Assembly: GCA_013397455.1 (NCBI GenBank)
Contig: VYZB01000026.1
Span: 2,375,067 to 2,439,066 of the forward strand
DNA: 64,000 nucleotides
Origin: Crotophaga sulcirostris
Taxonomy: Eukaryota > Chordata > Aves > Cuculiformes > Crotophagidae
Direction: 5' to 3'
The notes under the pieces were generated by a model, which made no database searches, had not been told where the DNA came from, and worked only from the letters and a program-made list of their open reading frames with translations. Shown one piece after another: positions 19,301 through 30,895 of this stretch. Each line of letters begins with the position of its first letter. The first letter of the stretch is position 1. A program made the translations under genes and the position numbers.

Positions 19301-20007
19301 TCATATGTCTTCAGTCATGGTTATATATATAAAAAGCTTCATTGTTTTTTTTCCTTCCAAGAGCACTGTGGGATGTGAAGTTACTTTATTCATTTTCCTG
19401 CATATGAAAAAAGACATGCAATTTGTCTGACCTATTTCTTTCCCTAAAGGGAAAGTATGAGGCTAGTTCAAATTTAAGGGATCCAGAAAATGCTGAAGCT
19501 GGATTAGATGCTGTCTCTGGCTTGCATCCCTCCCTTGAAAGCTGATTCTTTAAGGTATTTAGATACTCAACTTCTGTTTTGGCAACTCCATGCCTACTGA
19601 AAAGAAAGGTATAAGTACATGGTCTATGTCTTATTGGATATGGGATTAAAGGTTTTGTTCATTCAACAGAATTTCTATGGAGGCTTTATTTTTTTTCCCA
19701 AATCCAAAGGCATTTATACAAAAGCATAAATGTCATCATGCTTACGTAGTTCAAAATGAAACATCTGGTACATTCTGGGATCTCAGCCTCATAGATTTTG
19801 TGGAGAAGCTGGACTCTGCAGTGACAGGGACAGGCTAGGAACTGTGTTACTTCTACTAAGCTACATAAGATTCAACCAAGGAGTGTAAACTTTATGTTTA
19901 TAACAACATACTGCTACAGAGTATTACTGAAAAAATGAGTCACTTGACCTGTGGACTTAACAATTTCTCTTTTACTTCACCACTTTCACTTCTGTTAGAA
20001 GGTAGGA
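16347..20007 (+). other. GRM5: GRM5 intron, no gene recognised
   Basis: Intronic DNA without a nameable element. A pyrimidine-rich tract lies at about 18100-18240, including a C-rich run (cccccacccccc) near 18220. Open frames of 60-75 codons (for example 17692-17886, 18521-18888) overlap on both strands and have no family features. Confidence 0.55.
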
Positions 20008-20836
20008 TGGCCCTACAGAGGGACCTTGACAGACTGGAGAGATGGGCCGACTCTAATGGGATGAGNNNNNNNNNNNNNNNNNNNNNNNNNNNNNNNNNNN
20101 NNNNNNNNNNNNNNNNNNNNNNNNNNNNNNNNNNNNNNNNNNNNNNNNNNNNNNNNNNNNNNNNNNNNNNNNNNNNNNNNNNNNNNNNNNNNNNNNNNNN
20201 NNNNNNNNNNNNNNNNNNNNNNNNNNNNNNNNNNNNNNNNNNNNNNNNNNNNNNNNNNNNNNNNNNNNNNNNNNNNNNNNNNNNNNNNNNNNNNNNNNNN
20301 NNNNNNNNNNNNNNNNNNNNNNNNNNNNNNNNNNNNNNNNNNNNNNNNNNNNNNNNNNNNNNNNNNNNNNNNNNNNNNNNNNNNNNNNNNNNNNNNNNNN
20401 NNNNNNNNNNNNNNNNNNNNNNNNNNNNNNNNNNNNNNNNNNNNNNNNNNNNNNNNNNNNNNNNNNNNNNNNNNNNNNNNNNNNNNNNNNNNNNNNNNNN
20501 NNNNNNNNNNNNNNNNNNNNNNNNNNNNNNNNNNNNNNNNNNNNNNNNNNNNNNNNNNNNNNNNNNNNNNNNNNNNNNNNNNNNNNNNNNNNNNNNNNNN
20601 NNNNNNNNNNNNNNNNNNNNNNNNNNNNNNNNNNNNNNNNNNNNNNNNNNNNNNNNNNNNNNNNNNNNNNNNNNNNNNNNNNNNNNNNNNNNNNNNNNNN
20701 NNNNNNNNNNNNNNNNNNNNNNNNNNNNNNNNNNNNNNNNNNNNNNNNNNNNNNNNNNNNNNNNNNNNNNNNNNNNNNNNNNNNNNNNNNNNNNNNNNNN
20801 NNNNNNNNNNGAGGTCTCTTCCAACCTGGTTATACT
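20008..20836 (+). repeat. CR1 LINE interrupted by an assembly gap
   Basis: The left side of the gap reads cagagggaccttgacagact, then gagagatgggccgac and gggatgag, which is the CR1 coding region. The right side reads gaggtctcttccaacctggt, the CR1 3' terminus. The 745-base gap is close to the length expected between these two points in a full-length CR1 3' region, so the missing sequence is most likely the CR1 itself. The element is + strand and 5'-truncated. Confidence 0.88.
20066..20810. other. Assembly gap (745 N)
   Basis: A run of N bounded on both sides by CR1 sequence. Repeat collapse is the likely cause. The long open frames that cross it are artefacts. Confidence 0.99.
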
Positions 20837-21843
20837 GTAAACTGTGAAACACCATTGTTTCTTCAATTGTGCGACCCTCCTCCCCCTACCTCTCTCTGTG
20901 GCCTCTCGCCTGTTAACTAGAACTGCCTGAATCATCCAGGCTAGCACAGCGCTTTTCTTTCCCCGCTCCCAAGCTGATTTTATTACAGCTGTATGCATTA
21001 TTCATGTGTGTGCAACCAACAGTTTATGCAGGCAGATTCCACTATGAGGCATGTGCACAGGCTGTTCAGGCAGGGCTAAACGGTTCCTTCAAGCACCACC
21101 CTGTGGGAGGAGTGACACATAAATTGTGATGAACCCAGAATATAACGTGCTTAGAAGCCTCACAGTCCTGCATGATTGCTTATGATCGTGTCAGACCAAT
21201 GCTGAGGTCTCTCCGTCAGCACGTGATGGTATGTACATCACACTAAGTTGCGCTATGAGTGTGAAGATGCTTCCTCAGCTCTGTGCTGTGGATCTACTTT
21301 CGCTATTTGGTTAGTTTATGTCTCTGTGGGCTGGAAACATACTACTGTCTCTTCTGGCCTCATTCAACTGCTCTGGTCAGGAGTGGGAGTCAAATTAAAT
21401 TACCAGAACTAGAACATTTGAAAACTGAGTGTTGGATTTGGAAAGCAAAACAGTACGGTGGCTACTGGAGCAAGGAGTTTGGGATGGAGTATATGGAAGT
21501 AAGAGATACTGAGTGAGTGAGTTCTGTGCTCTTCTGGACCCCTGATGTGGCCGTGATGAAATGGTAGAGATCATGCCAGTACCTTATGATGAAGAGACTG
21601 ATTCAGATACACCTAGGTTGCAGCAGGTTGTAGCATTACAATGTTGTGCTCAAGCTGATTAGTCTATTGAGAAGTACAGTATGGGACATGACACTGTGGG
21701 GTTAAACCTCTCAGCTAGCGGCTCAGCACAAACTAGATCAGAGCTACTTCTGGTGTGCCTGCAGCCCCTTCCATAGCCTGCTGCGGACATGCCTCCAGCC
21801 ATCTGCAAGGGGGCCTGCTATAATGATTTTATAGTGGTTTGGC
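20837..21843. other. Unassigned stretch, possibly old repeat
   Basis: This stretch is more GC-rich than the surrounding intron, and the flanks of 21050-21840 read like decayed repeat, but I cannot name a family. A 77-codon + strand frame at 21283-21516 has no recognisable domain. Confidence 0.35.
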
Positions 21844-22427
21844 ATTTTGTAGGCTGAGAATTGGCACAAATGGATGTCTGAAGCATTTGCTCCAAACACC
21901 CACATTTCAAATATGTGATGGAAGTGTTGTGAGGTTCAATACTTTGGAGACATTACTGGTAATGTAGGGCAGAGAAGCTCATGGAAGTGTCAGTAGTGTA
22001 CACATGTGTTATTGACCACACACGGTTTTACGCCCTTAGAGAAGGTATTCTGGAACATTATTGAGGAGAAGTACCTTGATTGGCATACTTACTCTAGGAG
22101 GGGAGAAATACAGAGGGCACTGGAAGCCAGGAAAACTGAAAGCTTAAAGGTTGAAGCCTAGTTCTCTTTAGCATGCAAACTTTTAATCAGTTCTAGAGAA
22201 GGTACTCTGAAACATTACTGAGAAGAAGTACTTTGATTGGTATACTTACTCTAGGAAAGCAGAAATACAGAGGACACTGGAAGCCTGGAAAACTGAAAAC
22301 TTAAAGCCTCATTCCTAGTTCTCTTACACACAAGCTTTTTAACTGATTTTTTTTTTTCCTCTTGAACAGTTGGTAGAGTGGGTGTTAAATCCAACACCTC
22401 CTTGTGACAAATCTCAGCCTACAAAAT
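21844..22427. mobile_element. Unidentified element with inverted arms and internal tandem duplication
   Basis: The arms 21844-21868 and 22403-22427 are inverted copies matching at 23 of 25 bases, 16 of them consecutive (attttgtaggctgaga). Weaker similarity extends inward to about 21903 and 22378. Between them a unit of about 157 bp is duplicated in tandem (22039-22195 and 22196 to about 22345). The structure suggests a non-autonomous element or fold-back. No transposase is present, and no clear target duplication was seen outside the arms, so the family is unknown. Confidence 0.45.
22039..22345 (+). repeat. Tandem duplication, period about 157 bp
   Basis: Copy 1 starts gagaaggtattctggaacat at 22039 and copy 2 starts gagaaggtactctgaaacat at 22196. 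Both then share tgattgg.atacttactcta, gaaatacagagg.cactgga and a closing ctagttctctt. The copies differ by scattered substitutions and a few small indels, so the duplication is old. Confidence 0.9.
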
Positions 22428-25400
22428 ACTGACACGTTACATTTCATTAACCATATGGAACCTAATTGTGCTGCCAGCTAAAATACAGGTGCAAATCCCA
22501 AATGATGCTTGTTATATGGGTACAGACCCAAAAGAACCTTAAAAATCAGGGAGTTCATCTGACATTTGCAACATGCATGGCTTCATTGAGATGTGTGGAA
22601 CTTAAGCTTTAATATATAACTGAAAAGAAAGGTGAGGTTTTATTTACACGATGGAAGATTTTAGGGGAGAAGAGGCAGTAGCTGTGTGTGCATACTGTTA
22701 AATGAAAAAAAATCTTTCCAGAAAGTAGCATTTCAGCATTTTGCAGTCATGTCCATAAGGAATACAGGCCAAAGGTAGTCACTGTCCTTAAAACAGTGGA
22801 GCACTGCCACGCTCTGTCTACAGACAATCTGGAACAAAGTGGTCTGGATTTGGCAGTGCTCTCCCTACCCTGTCTGTCTCACTGGGATGTCAGTTCAAAG
22901 ACATCATCACTATATAATACCACTTGCAGTAATTTTATCACAGATTATTTTATCAGGTGGTTTATGAAGGGTGGGAGTGAACTCTGCGCAGACTGGGTAC
23001 GGGTGCCAAGAGGACTCTTGGCAAGAAGGGAGGAAGCAGAATATCAAAGGTCTAGGCGAAGGAAAAAGATGAGAGCATAGGATTAAGAAAAACAAAGTGT
23101 AAAAATAACAGTGGTGCTTAAGATGAACTATTTCAGTGGTACAAATTCTAGATCTCAGTATTTAATACACCCTAGATCCTCTGCAGAACATGGAATCTAT
23201 AGGCCTTGAAGTGCTTTACATATTAAATACCATTTTACTAACAGGGAATCAAAAGTCTGAAAGCTGGCAAAATATGCTAGAGGTTAATCATGGCACCTAT
23301 TTTCATTCCCACACCTGTGGCTTCCCTTGTAATAAACTATCTTTCATTGTTGATGGTCATAACCTGTTACTGTATGGGAATTGTCGTGTTGGGTCCTTCC
23401 CCTAGCTGGCCTGAACACCTGAAGTTCTACTTCAGGTCAGAAATGAGAGCACAGCAAGGTGATCTCAAAGGAATAAATGTTTGTGCAGACAGTGCTAAAT
23501 TTCAAGCAAAAGCACACCATGGAATATTGCAATACCTCAAAACTCTGTTTGCATTTATAATAGGTTGATTTGTCCTAAATAACTCAAGCAGAAATGACTG
23601 AATTTTGCTTTATAAAATGGCTCTCCAAATCAATTATATTAATAACTTCCCATAAGATGATGATTTCTCTCTGGCTGGATAAATATGTCTTTTGATGTGA
23701 TCATGGTAGAGGTGCTACTAGCTTCATTACATAAGCAAGAAATGAATAATTACTTCACAATTCTGCAGAGGAGTTTGTAAAAAAATCATAACTAGAACTA
23801 TGGGAACATTTGAGAGGGTTTTTGTGTGTTTAGTCTCTGCACTAGTGTGAGAAAAGTTTTTATAGCATTTTCCTTGGTTTTTCTCTATAAAAATAGATAA
23901 ACATTTAATAAGAAAAGAGGAAGAATTGAGGGGTTTTTTTAAATTAAGATGCTTTTCAAAACGGAACAACTGGGGGTTTGTGCATTGTCATTTTCAGTTG
24001 GTGGAATTTGTTATAGTATTATCTTCTCCATACCACGTCTCTGGAAAAGCCATGGATTAGACTTCATATGGTCAAAGGGTATTTTTCTGTCCTTTAAAAA
24101 TAGTGATGGTGACATTCAGAGTGAAACTATTTTGTTAATCTACATGGGTTTGTGAGAAGATGCTCTGACTTCAAAGATCAGCATTTTGCTTGGGGTGCAA
24201 AATTCACTGAATAAATAATTAGACTGATTGCTTTGGGTTTAAATGTAATCTAAAAATTATTTGGGGCAACATACCAAGTAATTACATATCTTGGGGAACT
24301 GGTCAGATCGTGAATATTTTCTGTTCAAGGACTTTGACTGAAATGTTTTAATCACTAAAATATTGTACTATTCTGAAGTCTATAGTGAGATTTTTGACTC
24401 GGTGTAATCTTTGCAATTGAAAAATCTCCACAGAGTTCCTGAGTGACACTTTCTCATAGGAAGGATTTTGAAGTAGGAAATTATATTTACTGTCTTCCTT
24501 CCAATCATGTTGCTATAATGTTCTAAATAGTTTACAAATAATTAATAAGTGGTTACAAATTACTTACAGATTATATATGTTAGAATCCTAAATTTTCTTA
24601 AAGAAAGTCAATAGTAATGAAGCACCCAGTCCTGCAGTTGAGCAATCTCCTGAGTTACTCAGGAATTCAGTATCAAGCAGAGATACCTGACCTATCTGTG
24701 GATAAACCTGTTGTAGAAAAAACACCCCTTGGGTGCTCAGACTAGTTCTTGTTCTGAGCTACATAGCCTTGACTCAATGCTTGTATGGCATCCTGTCAAG
24801 TACTTCTGCACAGCACCAGTAAGTGTACACACACCCTGACAGTTCGTTCAACAGCAACATGAGGATTTCTGTCACAAAAACTAATTATTTCTTTCTACTA
24901 CTCTCTTTCTTTATGCATCACCGTGATTCTGTTTTTTTGCACTGAAAGCTCTTCCTCTCTCTTGTTATGCATTTGAACAGCAGCTAGCATCAAGGCATCT
25001 TCACCTTAGCTGGTACCCATATATGTCATTATAGGCAATTTATGAAAAGAATTTCCATTCCCAAATAGTAACACATGCAGTCTTGACTTACTTTTCCTTT
25101 AAAGCCTGAGTCCTTTTTTTTTTATCAACAGTTTTATATCTTTAGTCCCAAGAGTGCAATGGAATTGGACAAAAAGAGATGGCAGTTTCAGTCCATCACA
25201 TACTCTGCAGGGTTCTGGTTCAGCAAGTGCTCTGAATCCTTTTGTTATTTCTACTCTATACAATTCAACTGGCTAAGAAGCAGCAGATAAAAAAGTATTT
25301 TTTGCTGATAGACGATAGACTTCTGAATGCTTGCATGACAAGTTTTTAGTATTATCTGCTAGAACAAGAAAAATGCAGATGAAGGAACTGTCTGCTTTCT

Positions 25401-28400
25401 TTAATTACATGTTTCATCAAAAGCTCTTATTGTGTGTGGCAACGAATATACTCATCTTCTCCTTTGCAATACTTTTCTCTGAGCAAAGCCCTTTGACTCT
25501 TTGGTCTTGACTGCAACAGAAACAACTATATTATTATAAATTCTGTAAAACCAGCAGCTTGGCATAAACTTGCTGGAGATCACTGATGACTAGCAAAATA
25601 CTCATCCTATTTATTTGTGCAGTTGATAAGAGAAAAATGTACTTACAGTATACTGGTGGTTCAAAATTGTATCTGAAAATTATAAGCACCCAGGTGGAAC
25701 TCTGGACACTATTCCAGTCCTGGTGTCAAGACCTTATATTTCTCATATTTGTAGGAGTAATTTTAGTCTTTTTGAAATAGATTAACCTGAAGCTGTTTAG
25801 GACAGGGAATGAAACCTCCTTGTGCACATGTACATTACTAAATAAAAAAAGATCAGGGGTTGAACTTAAGCACCGCACTTTTTAACTGTCAACTCACACC
25901 TTGCTTCTGTTCTGGACTACTGAAGTGATCCCTAATCAAGGCAAATTTGCTATAATAAGACTGAATCTAAGCAGTGGATGCAGACTAATCTATGTTACTC
26001 ATCCTTGTCTTGTCAGTTGTTCAGTCTTCTGTTGTGCAAAAGCTCTTGCTTGAACATAAAAAAGCAGCATCCTCCTTTGTGAGTTTTACAGTAGTAAATG
26101 CCATGCAATGTAGAATTTTCTGTTGTCATACCTGAAGAATCACAATCTGCTTGTTCTTGAAAAGCTAGTACAATCCAGTCATACCAGACTTGCCTATTTT
26201 GAGTACTTCATGATTCATACTGTCTCCAACTGTGCATAAGAATTATTTAGGACAGTTGCATTTGGTCCATGCAAAAACTATTCCAGGGACTTGTATAGAA
26301 ATTCAGTGCCATAGAGAATCATATTTCAGTACTAGGAAATGTTCTCTGGTACTGCTTTAATATACTAATATAAATGTTACCTTTGTTTCCTGATAAATAC
26401 CTTTCTTAACCTGCAGATATCTATTGAAAAAAAGCAGTTATGAACATAAGCCTAAACACACAGATTTTCAATCCACTCATATCGTTGCATAGACTTCTTT
26501 GTTTTCCAAGGATCTTAATTACTTTGTAGCTTTCTACAGCTTGTTGAGATATTTAATAGCGGAAATTGTATTACTATTAAATGTACTTTGTTTTATTGGA
26601 GTAAATAATGAGATACTAAAAAATGCTAGCTGTGAGCTTACTCAGTTTTAATTAAATCTATATATTTTGTATAAACATTATTGTTTATTGAATGTGGTTT
26701 AATTTCAAAAGAACAGGTATCTGAAAATTAAGAAAGATAAAAAATTATGTAAATTAAACTACTCAGAATCAGACAGCTAAATATAAAGCAGAGCAAGCAC
26801 TAAGGAAAAATGGCTTTTTAATCGAAAGTTTTCATCCCATTTAATGGCATCTGATGGAATGGAATGTGCTGGAAATACATTTTCCCATTGGGAACGGAGG
26901 GAAGAGCTCTGAAAGCTGTCAGAAAGTTTATTTAGATAATGCATCATGGATATACAAAATAGTAATAAAGTACAAAGTTGTGTAAAATTAAAAATGTGGT
27001 AAATGTCACCAGTAAATAAATCCAGATCGCTAAAGGCTACCATTGCTGTGTACAAAGTTATGAAGAAGAATAAGAATGGACTAAGTCAACAGTACGTATA
27101 ATTCAATCTTGGCCTGAAGCCAAAACAAACATTTATTGACATAGAAGTGGTACAAGGTGGAAAAGATTTAATTTTTATGCAAGCTGATAATTAAAGTGCC
27201 CAAGAGCCCCTATCCACTCATTGGAGAGTCACTTCCAAGGGGTGATTCAACACTTCATTTTATCTTATCTCTTCATTAGTGACCTCAAATTATTGGCTTC
27301 CTAACTTGGGTACTTTAGATAAGTATTTAAAATCACATGTGCTGAATAAAAAGATGAAGACTGTGGATTATTGAGGCATAAGCAAGTTAATTGGCAGGAA
27401 GGAGGTTATAGAAGTTGAAAGGACCACAACTGAAGTAGAAGAAAAACTTCAGTAAGTTAAAGGGAGCGTTGGATAATTTTGGTTCCAGAGGGTTAAGGCT
27501 AATTATCAGTGTAATCTAAACACTGACAGCAAAGTCTTTATCAGTGAGACTTTTAAACCATTCATTTATTAAGGGTCCTCTAAAGAAAACATTCTGTCAA
27601 GAGTGGCAGTGTAATACCAGAGAATAGCATAGACAATGGGTATGCTTTAATGCAGGTTTGTGTGGATGGAATGATCTCATTATCCACAGATCATGTCTCT
27701 CTAGTATGTTTCCTTTCAAACAAATTTTGAAGAAATTTATATGGAAGTAAATGTAATATCTCAGATATTTTTCATAATTTAAAACATGATTATTGAGTTT
27801 ATTTTATTCTTTTCTCCTTAAATAGAGAAAACATGGTTTGGGCTTCCTCTCTCCAGGTTTGTTGAGCACTAATATAGTGCTACAGAGAAAATCAGAGTTT
27901 GGGTTTGAATTTTGTACTAGTTGGAAGATGCTTCCATGAAACTGAGGTGGGCAGGATACTGTGAAATAGAAAAAGAAGGTATGACATTGCATAAGGTTCT
28001 TCACAGAAGTCTCCAGTGATCAACACTGGGACTAGCTCCATGTAATGCTTTGTAACTAATGTAAGTATAATTATCTTAATCCCCAGGATCTTCTAATTAT
28101 GGAGAAATATTAACCATTAGAAGGGTGAAAAAGAGTAATTGTACAAGAAGAATTAGATGGTTTTGGAGACCAAGATAAAAGGTTTTGTCCCAGGCACTTA
28201 AAAATGTTCCCTGTCTTTAGGTATCTAGCCTAAATAGTTGACTCCAGAAGCATAGTCATCCTAAGCTTCATCTGTAAATGAGTAAGAAATTCTGACACCT
28301 GACAAGGGTGATCCAAGTTATAAGTGGCTTACAGAGTAGTTTTGAACTGCATAATTATCTCTATTGACTAAGTGTGAAGCTCAGAGTGATGAAGTTCCTG

Positions 28401-30257
28401 TCTTGTCTGCCACAAATACTCCTTTTTCCTTACTGTGCTTCATATCTATGGTTCACTGAGGGTTCAGCACTTATGAAGAGAGGATGTGCGAGAAAAAAGA
28501 AATTAATATGAAAAAGGCAAATGGGATTTTGGAGAAGTGTTTTCAGGAAAAAATAGAAGAGTGTTTGTCCTGCTGTACAAGATTTTGTAAATCATCATTT
28601 GATTGTCACAGGCTGATAGTCATTGATGCCTGGGGAAGAGAATCAAAGTGAGGGCAGCTGCGAAGAAGGGTTATTAATGTGAAGAGCTCATCATGAAACA
28701 GGAGCCCGAAAGATTTGTCTTTGTTTAGCGGAGCAAAATGAAGCCTGAATAATATCATTAGTGTTTTTAAATACATCACAATGAATGGTAATGATGTTAG
28801 TACATGTAGGCTGAGTATTAGAAGGATTTCCATGTGTTAGGTGAATGCGGCTCTAGAATAATCTTACAGTAGATAAACTTTTTATTCAGGTTGAAGTTGG
28901 TTTTCAGTTACAGTGCATGCCTTTTCTTCAGTACTGTATTTTGGAATAAATGCCTGAACAGAGGCGCAGCTGAAAGCATACCTCCAAAATCTTTGAAAAT
29001 AACTGCAAGGAGAAGAAAATGCTTATAAGAACATTGACATGTTTAATATTGATCAAGACAATAAGACATAATGAATTTTCAGTTTAGCTTAATTTCACTC
29101 CCCTGAAAAAAACCAGTGGCATTAATTATCACTGAAAAGAGCTGAGCAACGTGACTGCAAATAGGGGAAGAACAGCAATTTATAAATCGGATGCAATACA
29201 CTCTGATAAAAAAAAACAGAGGGGATACAGCCTGTTGTTAAAATCTACACCATCACTCAAATAAACCAACGGTTACACCATTTTCAAATTAGATAAGGAG
29301 GGAAGAAAAATGTCTTGTTATTCAATAAAGTTAGCTTAAACAGAGGTAATTCCTAAGGCTTTTTTCTTCATACTTCTGTCCTCTTCTCTTTTGAACTCCA
29401 TTGTTCAATGAAAAAAGAAAGCAGGATTGAATGGAATGTAGTTTTGTACATAGGGGAAATGTGCAAATTCTAAAGGAAACATTTAAAGGATTTTGGGCTG
29501 CCTAGTATGCTAATTACAAATTGGAGGAAAGAATCAATTGATCAATAACATTTTTCAGCACAGCAATAAATCCAGTTTGGGACTGACTACACAAAGAAGC
29601 AAACCCTCCACCCCTGAGATGTATCTCAGTGAATTCCTAAATGCTGGGCCAGAGACTGAATTTTTTGCAACTATCTTTTTATAGAATCCACTCTATTGAC
29701 TGCATCAGAGAATCATTGCCCAAGATGATTGCTTTCCTCAAAGCTGTATTCTTGCTCTTCCCTGGGCGTGCTGAATGTTTGAATGATTTATACAAAATTT
29801 ATACAAAACTAAAACTAAAGGTAAACTCTCTAACTGGAGGGACTGAAGGAAACCTGTGTCATGCCTTACAGTTCTCACTTCTCAGAGATCTGCAGTCTCT
29901 CTTTCAGCTTAAGCACAGAGGGAAATGGAAGCTCAATTCTCACATGGGAATTATTATGCCTGAATTACATGAGTAAGGACTGGCCCTGCTGAAGTGAGCA
30001 ACCTCAGGTAAAGGTTTTAGGTGTGACTCTCAAGCAGAGGGAAGAGCTTTGATTTCATTAAATCAGGCATCTCCATCCTTATGCAGGGCAGAAAATTTAT
30101 AGTATTTTATGCTGTCTAGTTGGGGTAAAGGTCAAAGCAGAATATTCATTTTGGAGGCTCTGGATGGGGTTTTCCTTGCACTGCAGAAGAAGCCTAGATG
30201 GCTAATTCTAGGCTGGGCTAACTGGATAGTTGGATACCTCAATCTCTTTTTGTTTGT
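22428..30257 (+). other. GRM5: GRM5 intron, no gene recognised
   Basis: A long AT-rich stretch. The only hint of structure is a faint resemblance to the MIR-type SINE/LINE core at about 23205-23290 (see findings). Open frames such as 22796-23080, 23290-23568 and 29641-29976 have no homology I can recognise. Confidence 0.55.
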
Positions 30258-30895
30258 TTGCTCTCTTATCCAGATGGGATCAGAAGTTGGCTGATAGGTC
30301 AGGCTCAAAAAGTCATAGTGAATGGAGTTACATCAGGCTGGTGCCCAGTCACTAGAGGGGTCCCACAGGGATCTATCCTGGGGCCAGTGCTCTTCAATAT
30401 CCTCATAAATGACCTGGATGAAGGACTTGAAGGTCTATTGACAAAGTTTGCTGATGATGCAAAACTGTGGGGAGTTGTGGACACTCTTAGGGGCAAAGAG
30501 GTCCTGCAGAGGGATCTTGACAGAGTGGAAAGCTGGGCAATCTCCAACTGCATTAAATTTAACAAGGGAAAGTGCTAGGTTCTGCACCTGGGACACGGCA
30601 ACCCTGGGCACACGTACAGACTGGGGAGTGAGAGGCTGGAGAGCAACCCTGTGGAGAGGGACCTGGGGGTTCTGGTCAATGGCAAGTTGAACATGAACCA
30701 ACAGCGTGCCCTGGCAGCCAAGAGGGCCAACTGTGTCCTGGGCTGCATCAAGCACAGCATTGCCAGCTGGTTGAGGGAGGTGATTGTCCCACTCTGCTCT
30801 GCACTGGTGATGCCTCACCTCGAGCATTCTGTGCAGTTTTGAGCACCACTTTCTCCAGCAGACCCAGAAAGCTCTCCTCATAACATATCTGGGCA
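30258..30895 (+). mobile_element. CR1 LINE reverse transcriptase fragment
   Basis: One + strand frame covers the C-terminal half of a CR1-type reverse transcriptase. [10 protein letters not shown] and the catalytic FADD box (the LINE form of YxDD) are both visible in 30258-30578, followed in the same frame by VERDLGVLVN and LEHSVQF. Two in-frame stops break it: TAG at 30576-30578 and TGA at 30840-30842. CR1 copies usually keep the 3' end and lose the 5' end. This one lacks both, including the whole 3' terminus, so its right side was probably removed after insertion. It is not functional. Confidence 0.93.

Noticed and set aside
19935..20998. Long open frames across the second N gap
   Set aside because: Artefacts of N, with CR1 sequence at the gap edges.
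24650..24664. Short palindrome cctgagttactcagg
   Set aside because: A single 15-base palindrome with no flanking structure; not distinctive enough to call a site.
29641..29976. 111-codon + strand frame
   Set aside because: No domain, biased towards F, L, K and S, with no supporting splice or promoter signal.
30305..30881. - strand frames of 86 and 148 codons
   Set aside because: Antisense shadows of the + strand CR1 reverse transcriptase frame.
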